The notes: generated from the sequence alone by a model not told the origin. A stretch of DNA of 58,992 nucleotides from Piscinibacter sp. (GCA_017983795.1 JAGOAS010000026.1:1-58992); one strand, 5' to 3'; positions 26,661 to 37,437 are shown, counted from the first letter of the stretch. Program-made: numbers and translations.

Positions 26661-28460
26661 TCACCACGGGTCCAGTCCCGCGCCGCTGCGCTCGCGCGCG
26701 ACCGCGCCGTCGAGCTGGCGCAGCAGCCATTCGCGCGTGTGCGCCGGGTCGATGACAGTATCGATCTCCAGCGTCGCCGCCATGTTGAGCGCGCGGCCTT
26801 CGGCCACCTGGCGCGCGAGCAGTTCGCGAAAGCGTGCCTCTCTCGCCTCGCCTTCGGGCAGGGCCTCGAGTTCCTTGCGGTAGCCCAGGCGCACCGCGCC
26901 TTCCAGCCCCATCGCACCGAACTCGCCGCTCGGCCAGGCGGCGGTGGCCAGCGGGGCGTGAAAGCCGCCGGCGGCCATCGCCATCGCGCCCAGGCCGTAG
27001 GCCTTGCGCAGCACCAGCGCGAGGAAGGGCACGCGCAGCTGCGCCGCGGCGACGAACATGCGGCTGACGTGCCGCACCTGCGCCCTCGCCTCCGTCTCGG
27101 GCCCGACCATGAAGCCGGGCGTGTCGATCAGCGAGACCATCGCGAGGCCGTGTGTGTCGCACAGGCGCATGAAGCGCGCCGCCTTGTCGGCCGCGTCGGC
27201 ATCGATCGCGCCGCCCAGGTGCAGCGGGTTGCTGGCGAGGATGCCGATCGGCCGGCCGCCGAGGCGTGCCAGCACGGTGTGCACGGCGAGGCCGAAGCCG
27301 GCGCGCAGCTCGATCGCGCTGCCGCGGTCGACCAGCCCCTCGATGACGCGCCGCATGTCGTGGCTGCGCGTGCGCTGCTCGGGCAGCACCGTGCGCAGCG
27401 CCTCGGCCCCGGGCGCTTCGCCGTGCACCATCCGGCCCGTCAGCAGGGACAGCAGCCGCTTCGTCGCCGCCACCGCCGCGGCCTCGTCGTCGACCAGCAG
27501 GTCGATCACGCCGTTGGCCGACTGCACGGCGGCCGGCCCGATGTCTTCCGGCGCGAAGCGGCCCAGGCCACCGCCTTCGATCATGGCCGGCCCGCCCATG
27601 CCGATGTTGCTGCCGCGCGTGGCGACGATCAGATCGCAGCAGCCCAGCAGCGCGGCGTTGCCGGCGAAGCAGCGGCCGGCGGCGATGCCCAGCAGCGGCA
27701 CGCGCCCCGACAGGCGCGCGAAGCTGGCGAAGGTGGGCACGTGCAGGCCGGCGACGATGGGCATGTCGGTGTCGCCCGGGCGCCCGCCGCCGCCCTCGGC
27801 GAACAGCACCAGCGGCAGGCGCTCGTCGTGCGCGATGCCGAGCAGCCGGTCGGTCTTCTGGTGGTTGCGCAGGCCCTGCGTGCCGGCCAGCACGGTGGCG
27901 TCGTAGGCCAGCACCGCGCAACGGATGCCCTCGACGCGGGCGAGGCCGGTGAGCATGCCATCGGCCGGCGTCTGGCGGATCAGCTCCTCGACCGGGCGGC
28001 GCCTCGCCTGCGCCGCGTAGGCGTAGGCGCCGTACTCGACGAAGCTGCCTTCGTCGCACAGATCGGCAACGTTCTCGCGCGCCGTGCGCAGGCCGCTCGC
28101 GTGGCGGCGCGCCACCGCCTCGGGCCGCGCGTCGTCGCGCAGCAGGGCTTCGCGCTCGCGCAATTCGTTCAGTTCGGGGCGCGATGCGGCTGGCGCGATG
28201 GTGGCTTCGCGCGGCACCTCCGTCTGCCCGGGCAACTCCGCCGCGCCCAGGCGCAGCAGCGCGTCGCCCTCGGCCAGCAGCTCGCCCGGCCTGGCCAGCA
28301 GCGCGAGCACGCGGCCGTCGTGCGGTGCGCGCAACTCGTGCTCCATCTTCATGGCCTCGACCACGGCGAGCAGATCGCCGGCGCGCACGGCCTGGCCGGC
28401 GGCCACGGCCAGCTCGACCACCGTGGCGGCCATCGGGGAGCGGATCTCCTGCATCGTCAT
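26661..28460 (-). CDS. Acyl-CoA carboxylase: biotinyl domain fused to carboxyltransferase
   Basis: The 599-residue protein has an N-terminal biotinyl domain (1-75) with the biotinylation motif EAMKMEHE (K38). A carboxyltransferase pair of crotonase-like domains (about 100-599) follows, with GGGGRPGDTDMP, GGPAMIEGGG and GRPIGILASNPLHLGGAID. It would accept carboxyl groups on biotin and pass them to an acyl-CoA. No biotin carboxylase domain is present here or in the neighbouring genes, so a partner encoded elsewhere is required. The ATG at 28460 lies six bases after a TACAGT box, suggesting a leaderless transcript; an ATG at 28454 is an alternative. The acyl-CoA substrate is not known. Confidence 0.9.
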   Translation of the reverse strand: MTMQEIRSPMAATVVELAVAAGQAVRAGDLLAVVEAMKMEHELRAPHDGRVLALLARPGELLAEGDALLRLGAAELPGQTEVPREATIAPAASRPELNELREREALLRDDARPEAVARRHASGLRTARENVADLCDEGSFVEYGAYAYAAQARRRPVEELIRQTPADGMLTGLARVEGIRCAVLAYDATVLAGTQGLRNHQKTDRLLGIAHDERLPLVLFAEGGGGRPGDTDMPIVAGLHVPTFASFARLSGRVPLLGIAAGRCFAGNAALLGCCDLIVATRGSNIGMGGPAMIEGGGLGRFAPEDIGPAAVQSANGVIDLLVDDEAAAVAATKRLLSLLTGRMVHGEAPGAEALRTVLPEQRTRSHDMRRVIEGLVDRGSAIELRAGFGLAVHTVLARLGGRPIGILASNPLHLGGAIDADAADKAARFMRLCDTHGLAMVSLIDTPGFMVGPETEARAQVRHVSRMFVAAAQLRVPFLALVLRKAYGLGAMAMAAGGFHAPLATAAWPSGEFGAMGLEGAVRLGYRKELEALPEGEAREARFRELLARQVAEGRALNMAATLEIDTVIDPAHTREWLLRQLDGAVARERSGAGLDPW

Positions 28461-28500
28461 GCGACGACTGTAGCGCCGCCCCTCGCGCTACAGTCGTCGC
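28461..28500. promoter_or_regulatory. 15-base perfect inverted repeat with divergent -10-like boxes
   Basis: 28461-28475 and 28486-28500 are perfect reverse complements with a 10-base spacer. Each arm contains TACAGT facing outward, at 28489-28494 on plus and 28472-28467 on minus. This fits a symmetrical divergent promoter or an operator shared by the carboxyltransferase and dehydratase genes. Confidence 0.6.
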
Positions 28501-28522
28501 GCCCGGGACAGACAGACACGCC

Positions 28523-29491
28523 ATGCTCCAGTTCGCCGAGATCGCCGCCGCCGCCGAGCGCCTGAAGGGCGTCGCCCACCGCACGCCCGTCGTCACCTCG
28601 CGCACGCTCGACGCGCTGCTCGGCGCCCGCGTGCTGATGAAGGCCGAGAACCTGCAGCGCATGGGCGCCTTCAAGTTCCGTGGCGGCTACAACAGCGTCA
28701 ACGTGCTCGGCGACGCCGAACGCGCGCGCGGCGTGGTCGCCTTCTCCTCGGGCAACCACGCGCAGGCAGTGGCGCTGGCGGCGCAGCTGCACGGCTGCCG
28801 CGCCACCATCGTGATGCCGCAGGACGCGCCCGCGCTCAAGCTCGCGGCGACACGCGGCTACGGCGCCGAGGTGATCGTCTACGACCGCTACAAGGAAGAC
28901 CGCGCCGCCATCGCGCAGCGCCTCACCGAGGAGCGCGGCGCCGCGCTGATCCCGCCCTACGACCACCTGCCGGTGATGGCGGGCGCGGGCACGGCGGCGC
29001 TGGAGCTGATCGAGGACGCCGGGCCGCTCGATGCGCTGATCGTCTGCGCCGGCGGCGGCGGCTTCCTCTCCGGCTGCACGGTGGCGGCCAAGCACCTGCT
29101 GCCCGCCATCGAGGTGTTCGGCGCCGAGCCCGAGCGCGGCAACGACATGCAGCTCTCGCTCGCGCGCGGCGAGATCGTCAGCATCGAGGTGCCGCGCACC
29201 ATCTGCGACGGCCAGCAGACGCAGGCGGTGGGCAAGCACCCTTTCGAGGTCATCAAGGCCCACGTGAAGGACGTGCTCACCGTGCCCGACCCGGTGGTGG
29301 TGGAGGCGATGCGCTTCGCCTTCGAGCGCATGAAGCTGGTGCTCGAGCCCTCGGGCGCCTGCGCACTCGCCGCGCTGATGCAGCACCGCGAACGCTTCGC
29401 CGGCAAGCGCGTCGGCGTGACGCTTTCGGGCGGCAACGTCGGCATAGCCCGCTTCATGGCGCTGATGAGCGGCACCGAACGGGTCGACTGA
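28523..29491 (+). CDS. PLP-dependent threonine/serine dehydratase (fold type II)
   Basis: The 322-residue protein has the PLP-lysine in GAFKFRGGYN (K51), the asparagine loop SSGNHAQA and the glycine-rich phosphate loop CAGGGGFLSG at about residues 174-183. It lacks a C-terminal ACT regulatory domain, so it resembles catabolic threonine dehydratase or threo-3-hydroxyaspartate ammonia-lyase and not the biosynthetic IlvA. It deaminates hydroxy amino acids to 2-oxo acids in the cytosol. The start is the ATG at 28523; the longer open frame upstream reads antisense to the carboxyltransferase gene. Confidence 0.92.
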   Translation: MLQFAEIAAAAERLKGVAHRTPVVTSRTLDALLGARVLMKAENLQRMGAFKFRGGYNSVNVLGDAERARGVVAFSSGNHAQAVALAAQLHGCRATIVMPQDAPALKLAATRGYGAEVIVYDRYKEDRAAIAQRLTEERGAALIPPYDHLPVMAGAGTAALELIEDAGPLDALIVCAGGGGFLSGCTVAAKHLLPAIEVFGAEPERGNDMQLSLARGEIVSIEVPRTICDGQQTQAVGKHPFEVIKAHVKDVLTVPDPVVVEAMRFAFERMKLVLEPSGACALAALMQHRERFAGKRVGVTLSGGNVGIARFMALMSGTERVD

Positions 29492-29492
29492 T

Positions 29493-30542
<1,050 letters not shown>

Positions 30543-30626
30543 GGCGAGGGTCGGGCGGGGAGGGGCAGTCGTGCGATTTTGCGCGGCGCGGTGACGCCGC
30601 TCGACGAGGACGTGAAAAAGTTGCGC

Positions 30627-30642
30627 TAGGCTCGCGCGGCAA
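30627..30642 (+). promoter_or_regulatory. -10-like hexamer close to start codon of lipid kinase gene
   Basis: TAGGCT at 30627-30632 stands nine bases before the ATG at 30642 within the sequence CTAGGCTCGCGC, the same twelve bases found before the potassium channel gene. No Shine-Dalgarno sequence is present. Confidence 0.4.
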
Positions 30643-31655
30643 TGCTGGCCCTGCACACCGCCCCGCCCGACAGCGTGAGCTCGGGGTTCCACCCCGATCG
30701 GCCGACCATGGTGCTGCTCAACCCGCGCGCCGCCGGTGGCCAGGCCGCTGCGTTGGCGCAGCCGGTGCGCGAGTGGCTGGCCGCCCATGCGCCGGGCGTG
30801 GCGCTGGTGGAGTCCGACAGCATCGAACGCTCGCGCGCCACGCTGCAGTGCATGCCGCGCAGCAGCCGCGTGGTGCTGATCGGCGGCGACGGTACGCTGC
30901 ACCACATGCTGCCGGTGCTGCTGACGCACCGCCTCGGGCTCGGCGTGGTGCCGCTGGGCGGCGGCAACGACACGGCGCGCGCGCTGGGCGTGGCCGGCAT
31001 GGCCTGGCCGCAGGCACTGGAGCTCGCGCTGCGCGGGCCGACGCGCCGCATGGACGTCGGCGAGCTGATCACGCCGCGCCTGCGCGTGCCCTTCTTCTCC
31101 AGCCTCGCCGCCGGCTTCGACGCGGCGGTGGCGATGCGCGCGCTCGACGGGCCGCGCTGGCTCGACGGCCTGCCGCGCTACCTGTGGGCGACGGTGGCCG
31201 AACTGGCCTCGCTGCGCACCCACCGCATCCGCATCGCGCTGGACGGCGAGCCGCGCTACGACGGCGAGGCGATCTTCGCCTCGGCGCTGAACACGCGCAG
31301 CTACGGCAGCGGCATGCCGGCCGTGCCGGGCGCGCGCGTCGGCGACGGCAAACTCGACCTGCTCCTGGCCGGGCCCTTCGGCCGCGTCGGCGCGCTCACC
31401 ATGCTGCCGCGCCTGCTCAAGGGCACGCACCTGCCGCACGCCAAGATCCACACCTGGGCCTTCCAGTCCATGCAGTTCGAGAGCGACCGCGAACTGCCGC
31501 TGGCCGCCGACGGCGAGCCGGTCGAGCCGCTGCGGCGCTTCGAGGTGCGCGTGCGCGCGGCCGCGGTGCAGGTGGTCAGCGCGAAGCTGCCGCGCCCGCG
31601 CGAGGCGCCGGCGTCGTTGTCCAGCCAGCCGCAGCGCGAGTCGGCGCAAGCCTGA
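30642..31655 (+). CDS. Diacylglycerol kinase-family lipid kinase
   Basis: The 337-residue protein has the DAGK catalytic domain at about residues 20-150, with [18 protein letters not shown] and [12 protein letters not shown] as the ATP-binding motifs. The C-terminal half has the YegS/LCB5-like beta sandwich. It probably phosphorylates a lipid alcohol such as diacylglycerol at the inner membrane. An internal ATG at 30708 ([11 protein letters not shown]) fits the family N-terminus and is an alternative start. The last 80 bases overlap the 3' end of the convergent dadA gene. Confidence 0.9.
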   Translation: MLALHTAPPDSVSSGFHPDRPTMVLLNPRAAGGQAAALAQPVREWLAAHAPGVALVESDSIERSRATLQCMPRSSRVVLIGGDGTLHHMLPVLLTHRLGLGVVPLGGGNDTARALGVAGMAWPQALELALRGPTRRMDVGELITPRLRVPFFSSLAAGFDAAVAMRALDGPRWLDGLPRYLWATVAELASLRTHRIRIALDGEPRYDGEAIFASALNTRSYGSGMPAVPGARVGDGKLDLLLAGPFGRVGALTMLPRLLKGTHLPHAKIHTWAFQSMQFESDRELPLAADGEPVEPLRRFEVRVRAAAVQVVSAKLPRPREAPASLSSQPQRESAQA

Positions 31656-32928
31656 GCGTGGCGCCGCGCCAGGCGCGCGGGTAGCGCTCGGCCGTCAGCC
31701 CTTCCATGTCGATCGCCGGCGCGCGGCCGGAGATCAGGTCGGCCATCAGCCGCCCGGTGCCCGCCGCCATGGTCCAGCCCAGCGTGCCGTGGCCGGTGGC
31801 CAGGTACAGGTTGGGCAGACGCGTGCCGCCGACCACCGGCGTGCCGTCCGGCGTCATCGGGCGCAGGCCGCACCAGAACTCGGCCTGGGCCACGTCGCCG
31901 CCGGCCGGGAACAGGTCGGTCACGACGTGCTTCAGGGTGCGCTCGCGCGCCTCGTGCAGCTCCAGCGTGTAGCCGGCCAGTTCGGCCGTGCCGCCGACGC
32001 GGATGCGGTCGCCCAGGCGCGTCACCGCCACCTTGTGGGTCTCGTCCATCACGGTGGATTCGGGCGCACCACTCGCATCGGTGATGGGCACCGTGATCGA
32101 GTAGCCCTTGACCGGATAGACCGGGATGTCGATGCCGATCGGGGCGAGCAGCTTGGGCGAGTAGCTGCCCATCGCGACGAGGTAGGCATCGGCCGTGAGC
32201 GTGCCCCGGTCGGTGACGACGCCACCGATGCGGCCGCCCTCGCTGAGCAGGCCTTCGATAGCCGTGTCGTAGCGGAAATTCACGCCGGCCTGCGCGGCGC
32301 GCGCGGCCAGCGCTTGCGTGAACTTGAAGCAGTCGCCGGTCTCGTCGCCGGGCAGCAGCAGGCCGCCGAGGAACTTGTCCTGCACGCGCGCCAGCGCCGG
32401 CTCGTGGCGGATGCAGCCGGCGCGGTCGAGCAGTTCGAAACGCACGCCGTAGCGCTTGAGCACCTCGATGTCGGCACCCGTGCCGTCGAGCTGCTTCTGG
32501 GTGCGAAAGAGTTGCAGCGTGCCCTGGCTGCGCTCGTCGTAGGAAAGGCCCAGCTCGGCACGCATCTCGCGCAGCACGTCGCGGCTGTACTCCGCGAGGC
32601 GCACCATGCGGCCCTTGTTGATCTCGTAGCGAGCCGCGGTGCAGTTGCGCAGCATCTGCATGCCCCAGCGGATCATCGCCATGTCCAGGTTCGGGCGGAT
32701 CACCAGCGGGCGGTGCTGCATCAGCAGCCACTTGATCGCCTTGAGCGGCACGCCCGGCCCGGCCCAGGGCGCCGAGTAGCCGGGCGACACCTCGCCGGCG
32801 TTGGCGTAGCTGGTTTCCTTGCCGGCGCTGTCTTGCCGGTCGATCACCGTGACCTCGTGGCCGGCCTGGGCGAGATGCCAGGCGCTGGTGGTTCCGATCA
32901 CGCCACTGCCCAGAACGATGACCTTCAT
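31576..32928 (-). CDS. dadA: D-amino acid dehydrogenase small subunit
   Basis: The 450-residue FAD enzyme has the dinucleotide-binding motif [15 protein letters not shown] near the N-terminus, then [20 protein letters not shown], and ends its conserved part with [20 protein letters not shown]. It oxidises D-amino acids, mainly D-alanine, to 2-oxo acids at the inner membrane and passes electrons to the respiratory chain. About 20 residues at the C-terminus (after ATLRLAPTR) exceed the usual length of 432-435 and lie antisense to the lipid kinase gene. The ATG at 32926-32928 has a GGAG site upstream. No alanine racemase gene is adjacent. Confidence 0.94.
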   Translation of the reverse strand: MKVIVLGSGVIGTTSAWHLAQAGHEVTVIDRQDSAGKETSYANAGEVSPGYSAPWAGPGVPLKAIKWLLMQHRPLVIRPNLDMAMIRWGMQMLRNCTAARYEINKGRMVRLAEYSRDVLREMRAELGLSYDERSQGTLQLFRTQKQLDGTGADIEVLKRYGVRFELLDRAGCIRHEPALARVQDKFLGGLLLPGDETGDCFKFTQALAARAAQAGVNFRYDTAIEGLLSEGGRIGGVVTDRGTLTADAYLVAMGSYSPKLLAPIGIDIPVYPVKGYSITVPITDASGAPESTVMDETHKVAVTRLGDRIRVGGTAELAGYTLELHEARERTLKHVVTDLFPAGGDVAQAEFWCGLRPMTPDGTPVVGGTRLPNLYLATGHGTLGWTMAAGTGRLMADLISGRAPAIDMEGLTAERYPRAWRGATLRLAPTRAAAGWTTTPAPRAGAAASR

Positions 32929-33093
32929 GACGCTGCTCCGCCGCTGCTGCAATGGGTGGAGAGCTTATCGAGGGTGAACTGGAATCTTTCGCGGCAAATC
33001 GACGGCATCTGTCGAATTGGCCGAATCTTCTGCGGTCGAATAGGGCTTCGGCCGGATTCGATTCCAGGCAGATCGCCTGACACCAAAGCCCGC

Positions 33094-33106
33094 CACAATG
33101 ACCGCA
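33094..33106 (+). promoter_or_regulatory. -10-like CACAAT six bases before amn start
   Basis: CACAAT at 33094-33099 precedes the ATG at 33106 by six bases, and no ribosome-binding site lies between. The 177-base spacer to dadA is otherwise without a clear operator. Confidence 0.35.
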
Positions 33107-34605
33107 TGAGCAACCAGCCCGCCTTCGTCGCCCCCGCCCGCTTCGACGACCCGGAGCGCGCCCTGGCCCAGGTGCGCGCCATCTACGAGGCCGGCATCGC
33201 CCACCTGCGGGACGCGCTGCACCGCTTCGTCGCCGGGGAAGACGTCGGGCCGCATGTGCGCGCCTGCTACCCCTTCGTGCGCGTGCACACCGACACCGTG
33301 GCGCGCGCCGATTCGCGCCTGTCCTACGGCTTCGTGGCCGGCCCCGGCACCTACGAGACCACGCTGACGCGGCCGGAGCTGTTCGGCAACTACTACCTCG
33401 AGCAGTTCCGCCTGCTGCTGCGCAACCACGGCGTGTCGCTCGAGATCGGCACCGGCACGCAGCCGATTCCGGTGCACTTCTCCTTCGCCGAGGGCGACCA
33501 CGTCGAGGGCACGCTGAGCGCCGAGCGGCGCCAGCTGATGCGCGACGTCTTCGACCTGCCCGACCTCGGCGCGATGGACGACGGCATCGCCAACGGCACG
33601 CACGAGCCGCGCCGCGGCGAGGCGTACCCGCTGGCGCTGTTTACCGCGCCGCGCGTCGACTACTCGCTGCACCGCCTGCGCCACTACACCGGCACGGCGC
33701 CCGAGCACTTCCAGAATTTCGTGCTGTTCACGAACTACCAGTTCTACATCGACGAGTTCGTGCGCCTCGGCCACGAGGCCATGGCCAGCGCCTCGCAGGC
33801 GCAGGACTACGCCGCCTTCGTCGAGCCCGGCAACGTGGTGACGCGCTGCGCCGGCGTGCCGGCGCAGCCGGGCGACGAGCTCGGCGCACCGCCGCCGCGC
33901 CTGCCGCAGATGCCGGCCTACCACCTGGTGCGGCCCGACAACGCGGGCATCACCATGGTCAACATCGGCGTGGGTCCGGCCAACGCCAAGACCATCACCG
34001 ACCACATCGCGGTGCTGCGCCCGCATGCCTGGATCATGCTCGGCCACTGCGCCGGCCTGCGCAACACGCAGCAGCTCGGCGACTACGTGCTGGCTCACGG
34101 CTACGTGCGCGAGGACCACGTGCTCGACGAGGAGCTGCCGCTGTGGGTGCCGATCCCGCCGCTGGCCGAAGTGCAGGTGGCGATCGAATCGGCGGTGGCC
34201 GAGATCACCCAGCTCAAGGGCTACGAGCTCAAGCGCATCATGCGCACCGGCACGGTGGCCTCGACCGACAACCGCAACTGGGAGCTGCTGCCCTCGCGCA
34301 ACGTGTCGACCACGCCGGAGCGGCGCTTCAGCCAGAGCCGCGCGATCGCGCTCGACATGGAGAGCGCCACCATCGCCGCCAACGGCTTCCGCTTCCGCGT
34401 GCCCTACGGCACCTTGCTGTGCGTGAGCGACAAGCCGCTGCACGGCGAGATCAAGCTGCCGGGCATGGCCAACACCTTCTACCGCGAGCGCGTCGACCAG
34501 CACCTGCGCATCGGCATCCGCGCCATCGAGCTGCTGCGCGAACAAGGCGTCGACCAGCTGCACAGCCGCAAGCTGCGCAGCTTCGCCGAGGTGGCGTTCC
34601 AGTAG
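33106..34605 (+). CDS. amn: AMP nucleosidase
   Basis: The 499-residue protein matches AMP nucleosidase over its whole length. It has an N-terminal regulatory domain (about 1-190) and a C-terminal nucleoside phosphorylase-like catalytic domain with MVNIGVGPANAKTITDHIAV, MLGHCAGLRNTQQLGDYVLA and ALDMESATIAANGFRFRVPY. It hydrolyses AMP to adenine and ribose 5-phosphate in the cytosol and adjusts the AMP pool. The start at 33106 (MSNQPAFVAP) follows an overlapping short ATG-TGA frame at 33098. Confidence 0.95.
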   Translation: MSNQPAFVAPARFDDPERALAQVRAIYEAGIAHLRDALHRFVAGEDVGPHVRACYPFVRVHTDTVARADSRLSYGFVAGPGTYETTLTRPELFGNYYLEQFRLLLRNHGVSLEIGTGTQPIPVHFSFAEGDHVEGTLSAERRQLMRDVFDLPDLGAMDDGIANGTHEPRRGEAYPLALFTAPRVDYSLHRLRHYTGTAPEHFQNFVLFTNYQFYIDEFVRLGHEAMASASQAQDYAAFVEPGNVVTRCAGVPAQPGDELGAPPPRLPQMPAYHLVRPDNAGITMVNIGVGPANAKTITDHIAVLRPHAWIMLGHCAGLRNTQQLGDYVLAHGYVREDHVLDEELPLWVPIPPLAEVQVAIESAVAEITQLKGYELKRIMRTGTVASTDNRNWELLPSRNVSTTPERRFSQSRAIALDMESATIAANGFRFRVPYGTLLCVSDKPLHGEIKLPGMANTFYRERVDQHLRIGIRAIELLREQGVDQLHSRKLRSFAEVAFQ

Positions 34606-34666
34606 CTTCGTGACGGAGCTTTACACAGCTTGACGGCGCGCAAGCGCGCGCGCAACGCGCCGGCGA

Positions 34667-34679
34667 CAGACTCGGCGCA
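34667..34679 (+). promoter_or_regulatory. -10-like CAGACT six bases before the efflux operon start
   Basis: CAGACT at 34667-34672 precedes the ATG at 34679 by six bases, without a Shine-Dalgarno sequence, like several other genes in the window. Confidence 0.3.
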
Positions 34680-36097
34680 TGGCTCGAACAAGGACAAGAA
34701 CCCTGCGCCTCGCGGCGCTGGCCGGTGCCCTGGCGCTGGCCGGTTGCGCCGGGCTGCGCGTGCAGGCGACCGATGCCACGGCGGGCGTGAGCGTTCCGCC
34801 GGCATGGAACGCGTCGAGCCCGGCGCAGCATGACGCGACGGCGCTCGCCAGCTGGTGGCAGCGCTTCGGCGATGCGACGCTGAGCGCGCTGGTCGAGCAG
34901 GCGCTTGCCGCCAACACCGACCTCGCTTCCGCCCAGGCCGCGCTGCGCCAGGCGCGCGCGCTGGCGCTGGTGCAACAGGCGCGGCTCGGCCCCAGCGCCG
35001 ATGCCTCGGCCTCCGCGCAACGCAGCCGCAGCGCGGGCGGGAGCACCAGCAACCTGTTCCGCGCCGGCTTCGACGCCAGCTGGGAGCCCGACGTCTTCGG
35101 CGGCCAGCACGCCGCACGCGATGCCGCCGCGCTCGACGTGCAGGCCAGCGCCGCCAGCCTGGGCGGCGTGCAGGTATCGGTGGCGGCCGAGGTGGCGCAG
35201 AGCTACATCGCGCTGCGCAGCGCCGAGCGCCGCCTCGTGATCGCGCGCGAGAACCTCGCCAGCCAGGAGGAGACGCTGCGCATCACCGAGTGGCGCGTGC
35301 AGGCGGGCCTCGCGACCTCGCTGGACTCGGAGCAGGCGCGCACCGCGGTCGAGCAGACGCGCGCCCAGGTGCCGACGCTGCAGACCGCGATCGCGCAATC
35401 ACGCCACCAGCTCGCGCTGCTGACCGGCCGCACCGCGGCCGAGCTGTCTCTGCCCGAGGGCGGCGCCGTGCCGCAGCCGGCCGACGATCTCGCGCTCGCC
35501 TTCCCGGCCGATACGCTGCGCCAGCGCCCCGACGTGCGCGCCGCCGAAGCGCGCGTCAGCGCGGCGGCGCGGCGCGTGGTGCAGGCCGAAGCGGCGCGTT
35601 ACCCCAGCTTCAACCTGAGCGGCTCGCTCGGCCTGTCGGCGCTCACGCTCTCCGGCCTGACCGGCGGCGGCGCCGCGGCCGGCTCGCTGCTGGCCGGTGT
35701 CTCGCTGCCGCTCTTCGACGGCGGCGCGCTGCGCGCCCAGAGCGATGCCCAGCAGGCCGCGCTCGACCAGGCGCGCGCCAGCCACCGCGCCAGCGTGCTC
35801 ACGGCGCTGAAAGACGTGGAGGACGCACTGGTCGCCCTGCAGGGTGACCGCGAGCGCCTGGCGCGCCTGCGCGCCGCCGCCACGGCCGCCGACAACGCCG
35901 CGCTGCTGGCGCGCCAGCGTTACGCCAGCGGGCTGGTCGACTTCCAGACCGTGCTGACCACGCAGCGCAGCCAGCTCTCCGCGCAGGACAGCGTGGTCAG
36001 CGGCGACGCCGACGTGGCCAGCGACCACGTGCGCCTCTTCAAGGCCCTGGGCGGCGGCTGGGCGCCGCAGCCCGCTTCCGAGAACAAGACCTCATGA
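34679..36097 (+). CDS. Outer-membrane efflux lipoprotein (NodT/OprM family)
   Basis: The 472-residue protein has a lipoprotein signal with lipobox LAGC (C23) and two OEP/TolC-like repeats, about 60-240 and 260-455. It would form a trimeric outer-membrane channel for an export system. Its stop overlaps the start of the MacA-like adaptor by four bases, so this gene and the next three make one operon for a MacAB-type exporter. The substrate is unknown; MacAB systems export macrolides, lipopeptides or siderophores. Confidence 0.92.
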   Translation: MARTRTRTLRLAALAGALALAGCAGLRVQATDATAGVSVPPAWNASSPAQHDATALASWWQRFGDATLSALVEQALAANTDLASAQAALRQARALALVQQARLGPSADASASAQRSRSAGGSTSNLFRAGFDASWEPDVFGGQHAARDAAALDVQASAASLGGVQVSVAAEVAQSYIALRSAERRLVIARENLASQEETLRITEWRVQAGLATSLDSEQARTAVEQTRAQVPTLQTAIAQSRHQLALLTGRTAAELSLPEGGAVPQPADDLALAFPADTLRQRPDVRAAEARVSAAARRVVQAEAARYPSFNLSGSLGLSALTLSGLTGGGAAAGSLLAGVSLPLFDGGALRAQSDAQQAALDQARASHRASVLTALKDVEDALVALQGDRERLARLRAAATAADNAALLARQRYASGLVDFQTVLTTQRSQLSAQDSVVSGDADVASDHVRLFKALGGGWAPQPASENKTS

Positions 36098-37437
36098 ACA
36101 CCAACGCCAAGGTCGGCGCGGCGGCCCAGCACGATCTGGCCGCGCTGCTCGACGAACCCTCCGCAAGCCCGTGGTGGAAGCGCCGCTCGGTGTGGGGCAG
36201 CGGGGCCGCCGTCGTCGTGATCGCGCTCGCCGCCACGTGGTGGCAGAGCGGCCGGCGCGCCGCTGCAGCGCCGAGCTACGTCACCGAGCCGGTGCAGCGC
36301 GCCACGCTCAACGTCACCGTGAGCGCCGACGGCACGCTGCAGCCGACGCGCTCGGTCAACGTCGGCAGCGAGCTCTCGGGCACGGTGGCGCGCGTGCTGG
36401 TGGACGTGAACGACACGGTGAAGAAGGGCCAGGTGCTGGTCGAGCTCGACACCGCCAAGCTGCGCGACCAGATCGCCCGCTCGCGCGCGGCGCTGGCCAC
36501 CGCCCAGGCCAGCGTGGCGCAGGCGGTGGCCACGCTGCAGGAAGCGCAGGCCAATCTCGCGCGACTGCAAGAAGTGCAGAAACTCTCCGGCGGCAAGGTG
36601 CCGGCGCCCACCGAGATCGACACCGCACGCGCCGCGCTGGAGCGCGCCCGCGCCGCGGAGGCGAGCGCACGCGCCGGCGTGAGCAGCGCGCAGGCGCAGC
36701 TCTCCACCGACGAGACCAACCTCTCCAAGGCCTCGATCCGCTCGCCCATAGCCGGCGTGGTGCTGACGCGCGCGGTCGACCCCGGCAACGCGGTGGCGGC
36801 TTCGCTGCAGGCGGTGACGCTGTTCACCCTCGCCGAGGATCTGCGCAAGCTGGAGCTCGACGTCAACGTCGACGAGACCGACGTCGGCCTCGTCGCGGTG
36901 GGCCAGAAGGCCACCTTCACGGTGGGTGCCTACCTGAACCGCCGCTACCCGGCCACGGTGACGCGCGTCGCCTACGGCTCGACCAAGACCGACAACGTGG
37001 TGACCTACACCACCGAGCTGGAAGTCGACAACCAGGACATGACGCTGCGCCCCGGCATGACGGCCACCGCCACCGTGCAGACCAGCGAGCGCCAGCCCTC
37101 GCTGCTGGTGCCCAACACGGCGCTGCGCTTCACGCCCAGCGGCGCAGCAGCTCCGGGTGCGCCGGCCGCACCGGCAGCCAGCGGCGGCTCGGGCGGCATC
37201 GTCTCCAAGCTGATGCCGCGCCCGCCGCAAGGCGTGGCACGGCGCAGCGGCGGCGTGGCCGGCAACGGCGGCGCGGTGGGCGGCAGCCGCCAGCTCTGGG
37301 TGCTGCGCGACGGCGCGCCGGTGGCGCTGCGCGTGACGGTGGGCGCCAGCGACGGCAAGCGCACCGAGGTCTCGGGCGCCGGCCTGAACGAAGGCGACGC
37401 GGTGATCATCGACCAGCACAGCGGGGCGCCGAAGTGA
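36094..37437 (+). CDS. MacA-like periplasmic adaptor of an ABC exporter
   Basis: The 447-residue protein has one membrane anchor at about residues 31-47. A biotinyl-lipoyl-like domain follows (NVGSELSGTVARVLVDVNDT), then a coiled-coil hairpin rich in Ala/Gln (about 120-215) and a beta-barrel domain. A Gly/Ala/Pro-rich insertion (about 345-405) precedes the last strands and is longer than in E. coli MacA. It links the inner-membrane MacB part to the outer-membrane channel. The ATG overlaps the preceding stop codon, and its own stop overlaps the GTG of the ATPase gene. Confidence 0.92.
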   Translation: MNTNAKVGAAAQHDLAALLDEPSASPWWKRRSVWGSGAAVVVIALAATWWQSGRRAAAAPSYVTEPVQRATLNVTVSADGTLQPTRSVNVGSELSGTVARVLVDVNDTVKKGQVLVELDTAKLRDQIARSRAALATAQASVAQAVATLQEAQANLARLQEVQKLSGGKVPAPTEIDTARAALERARAAEASARAGVSSAQAQLSTDETNLSKASIRSPIAGVVLTRAVDPGNAVAASLQAVTLFTLAEDLRKLELDVNVDETDVGLVAVGQKATFTVGAYLNRRYPATVTRVAYGSTKTDNVVTYTTELEVDNQDMTLRPGMTATATVQTSERQPSLLVPNTALRFTPSGAAAPGAPAAPAASGGSGGIVSKLMPRPPQGVARRSGGVAGNGGAVGGSRQLWVLRDGAPVALRVTVGASDGKRTEVSGAGLNEGDAVIIDQHSGAPK

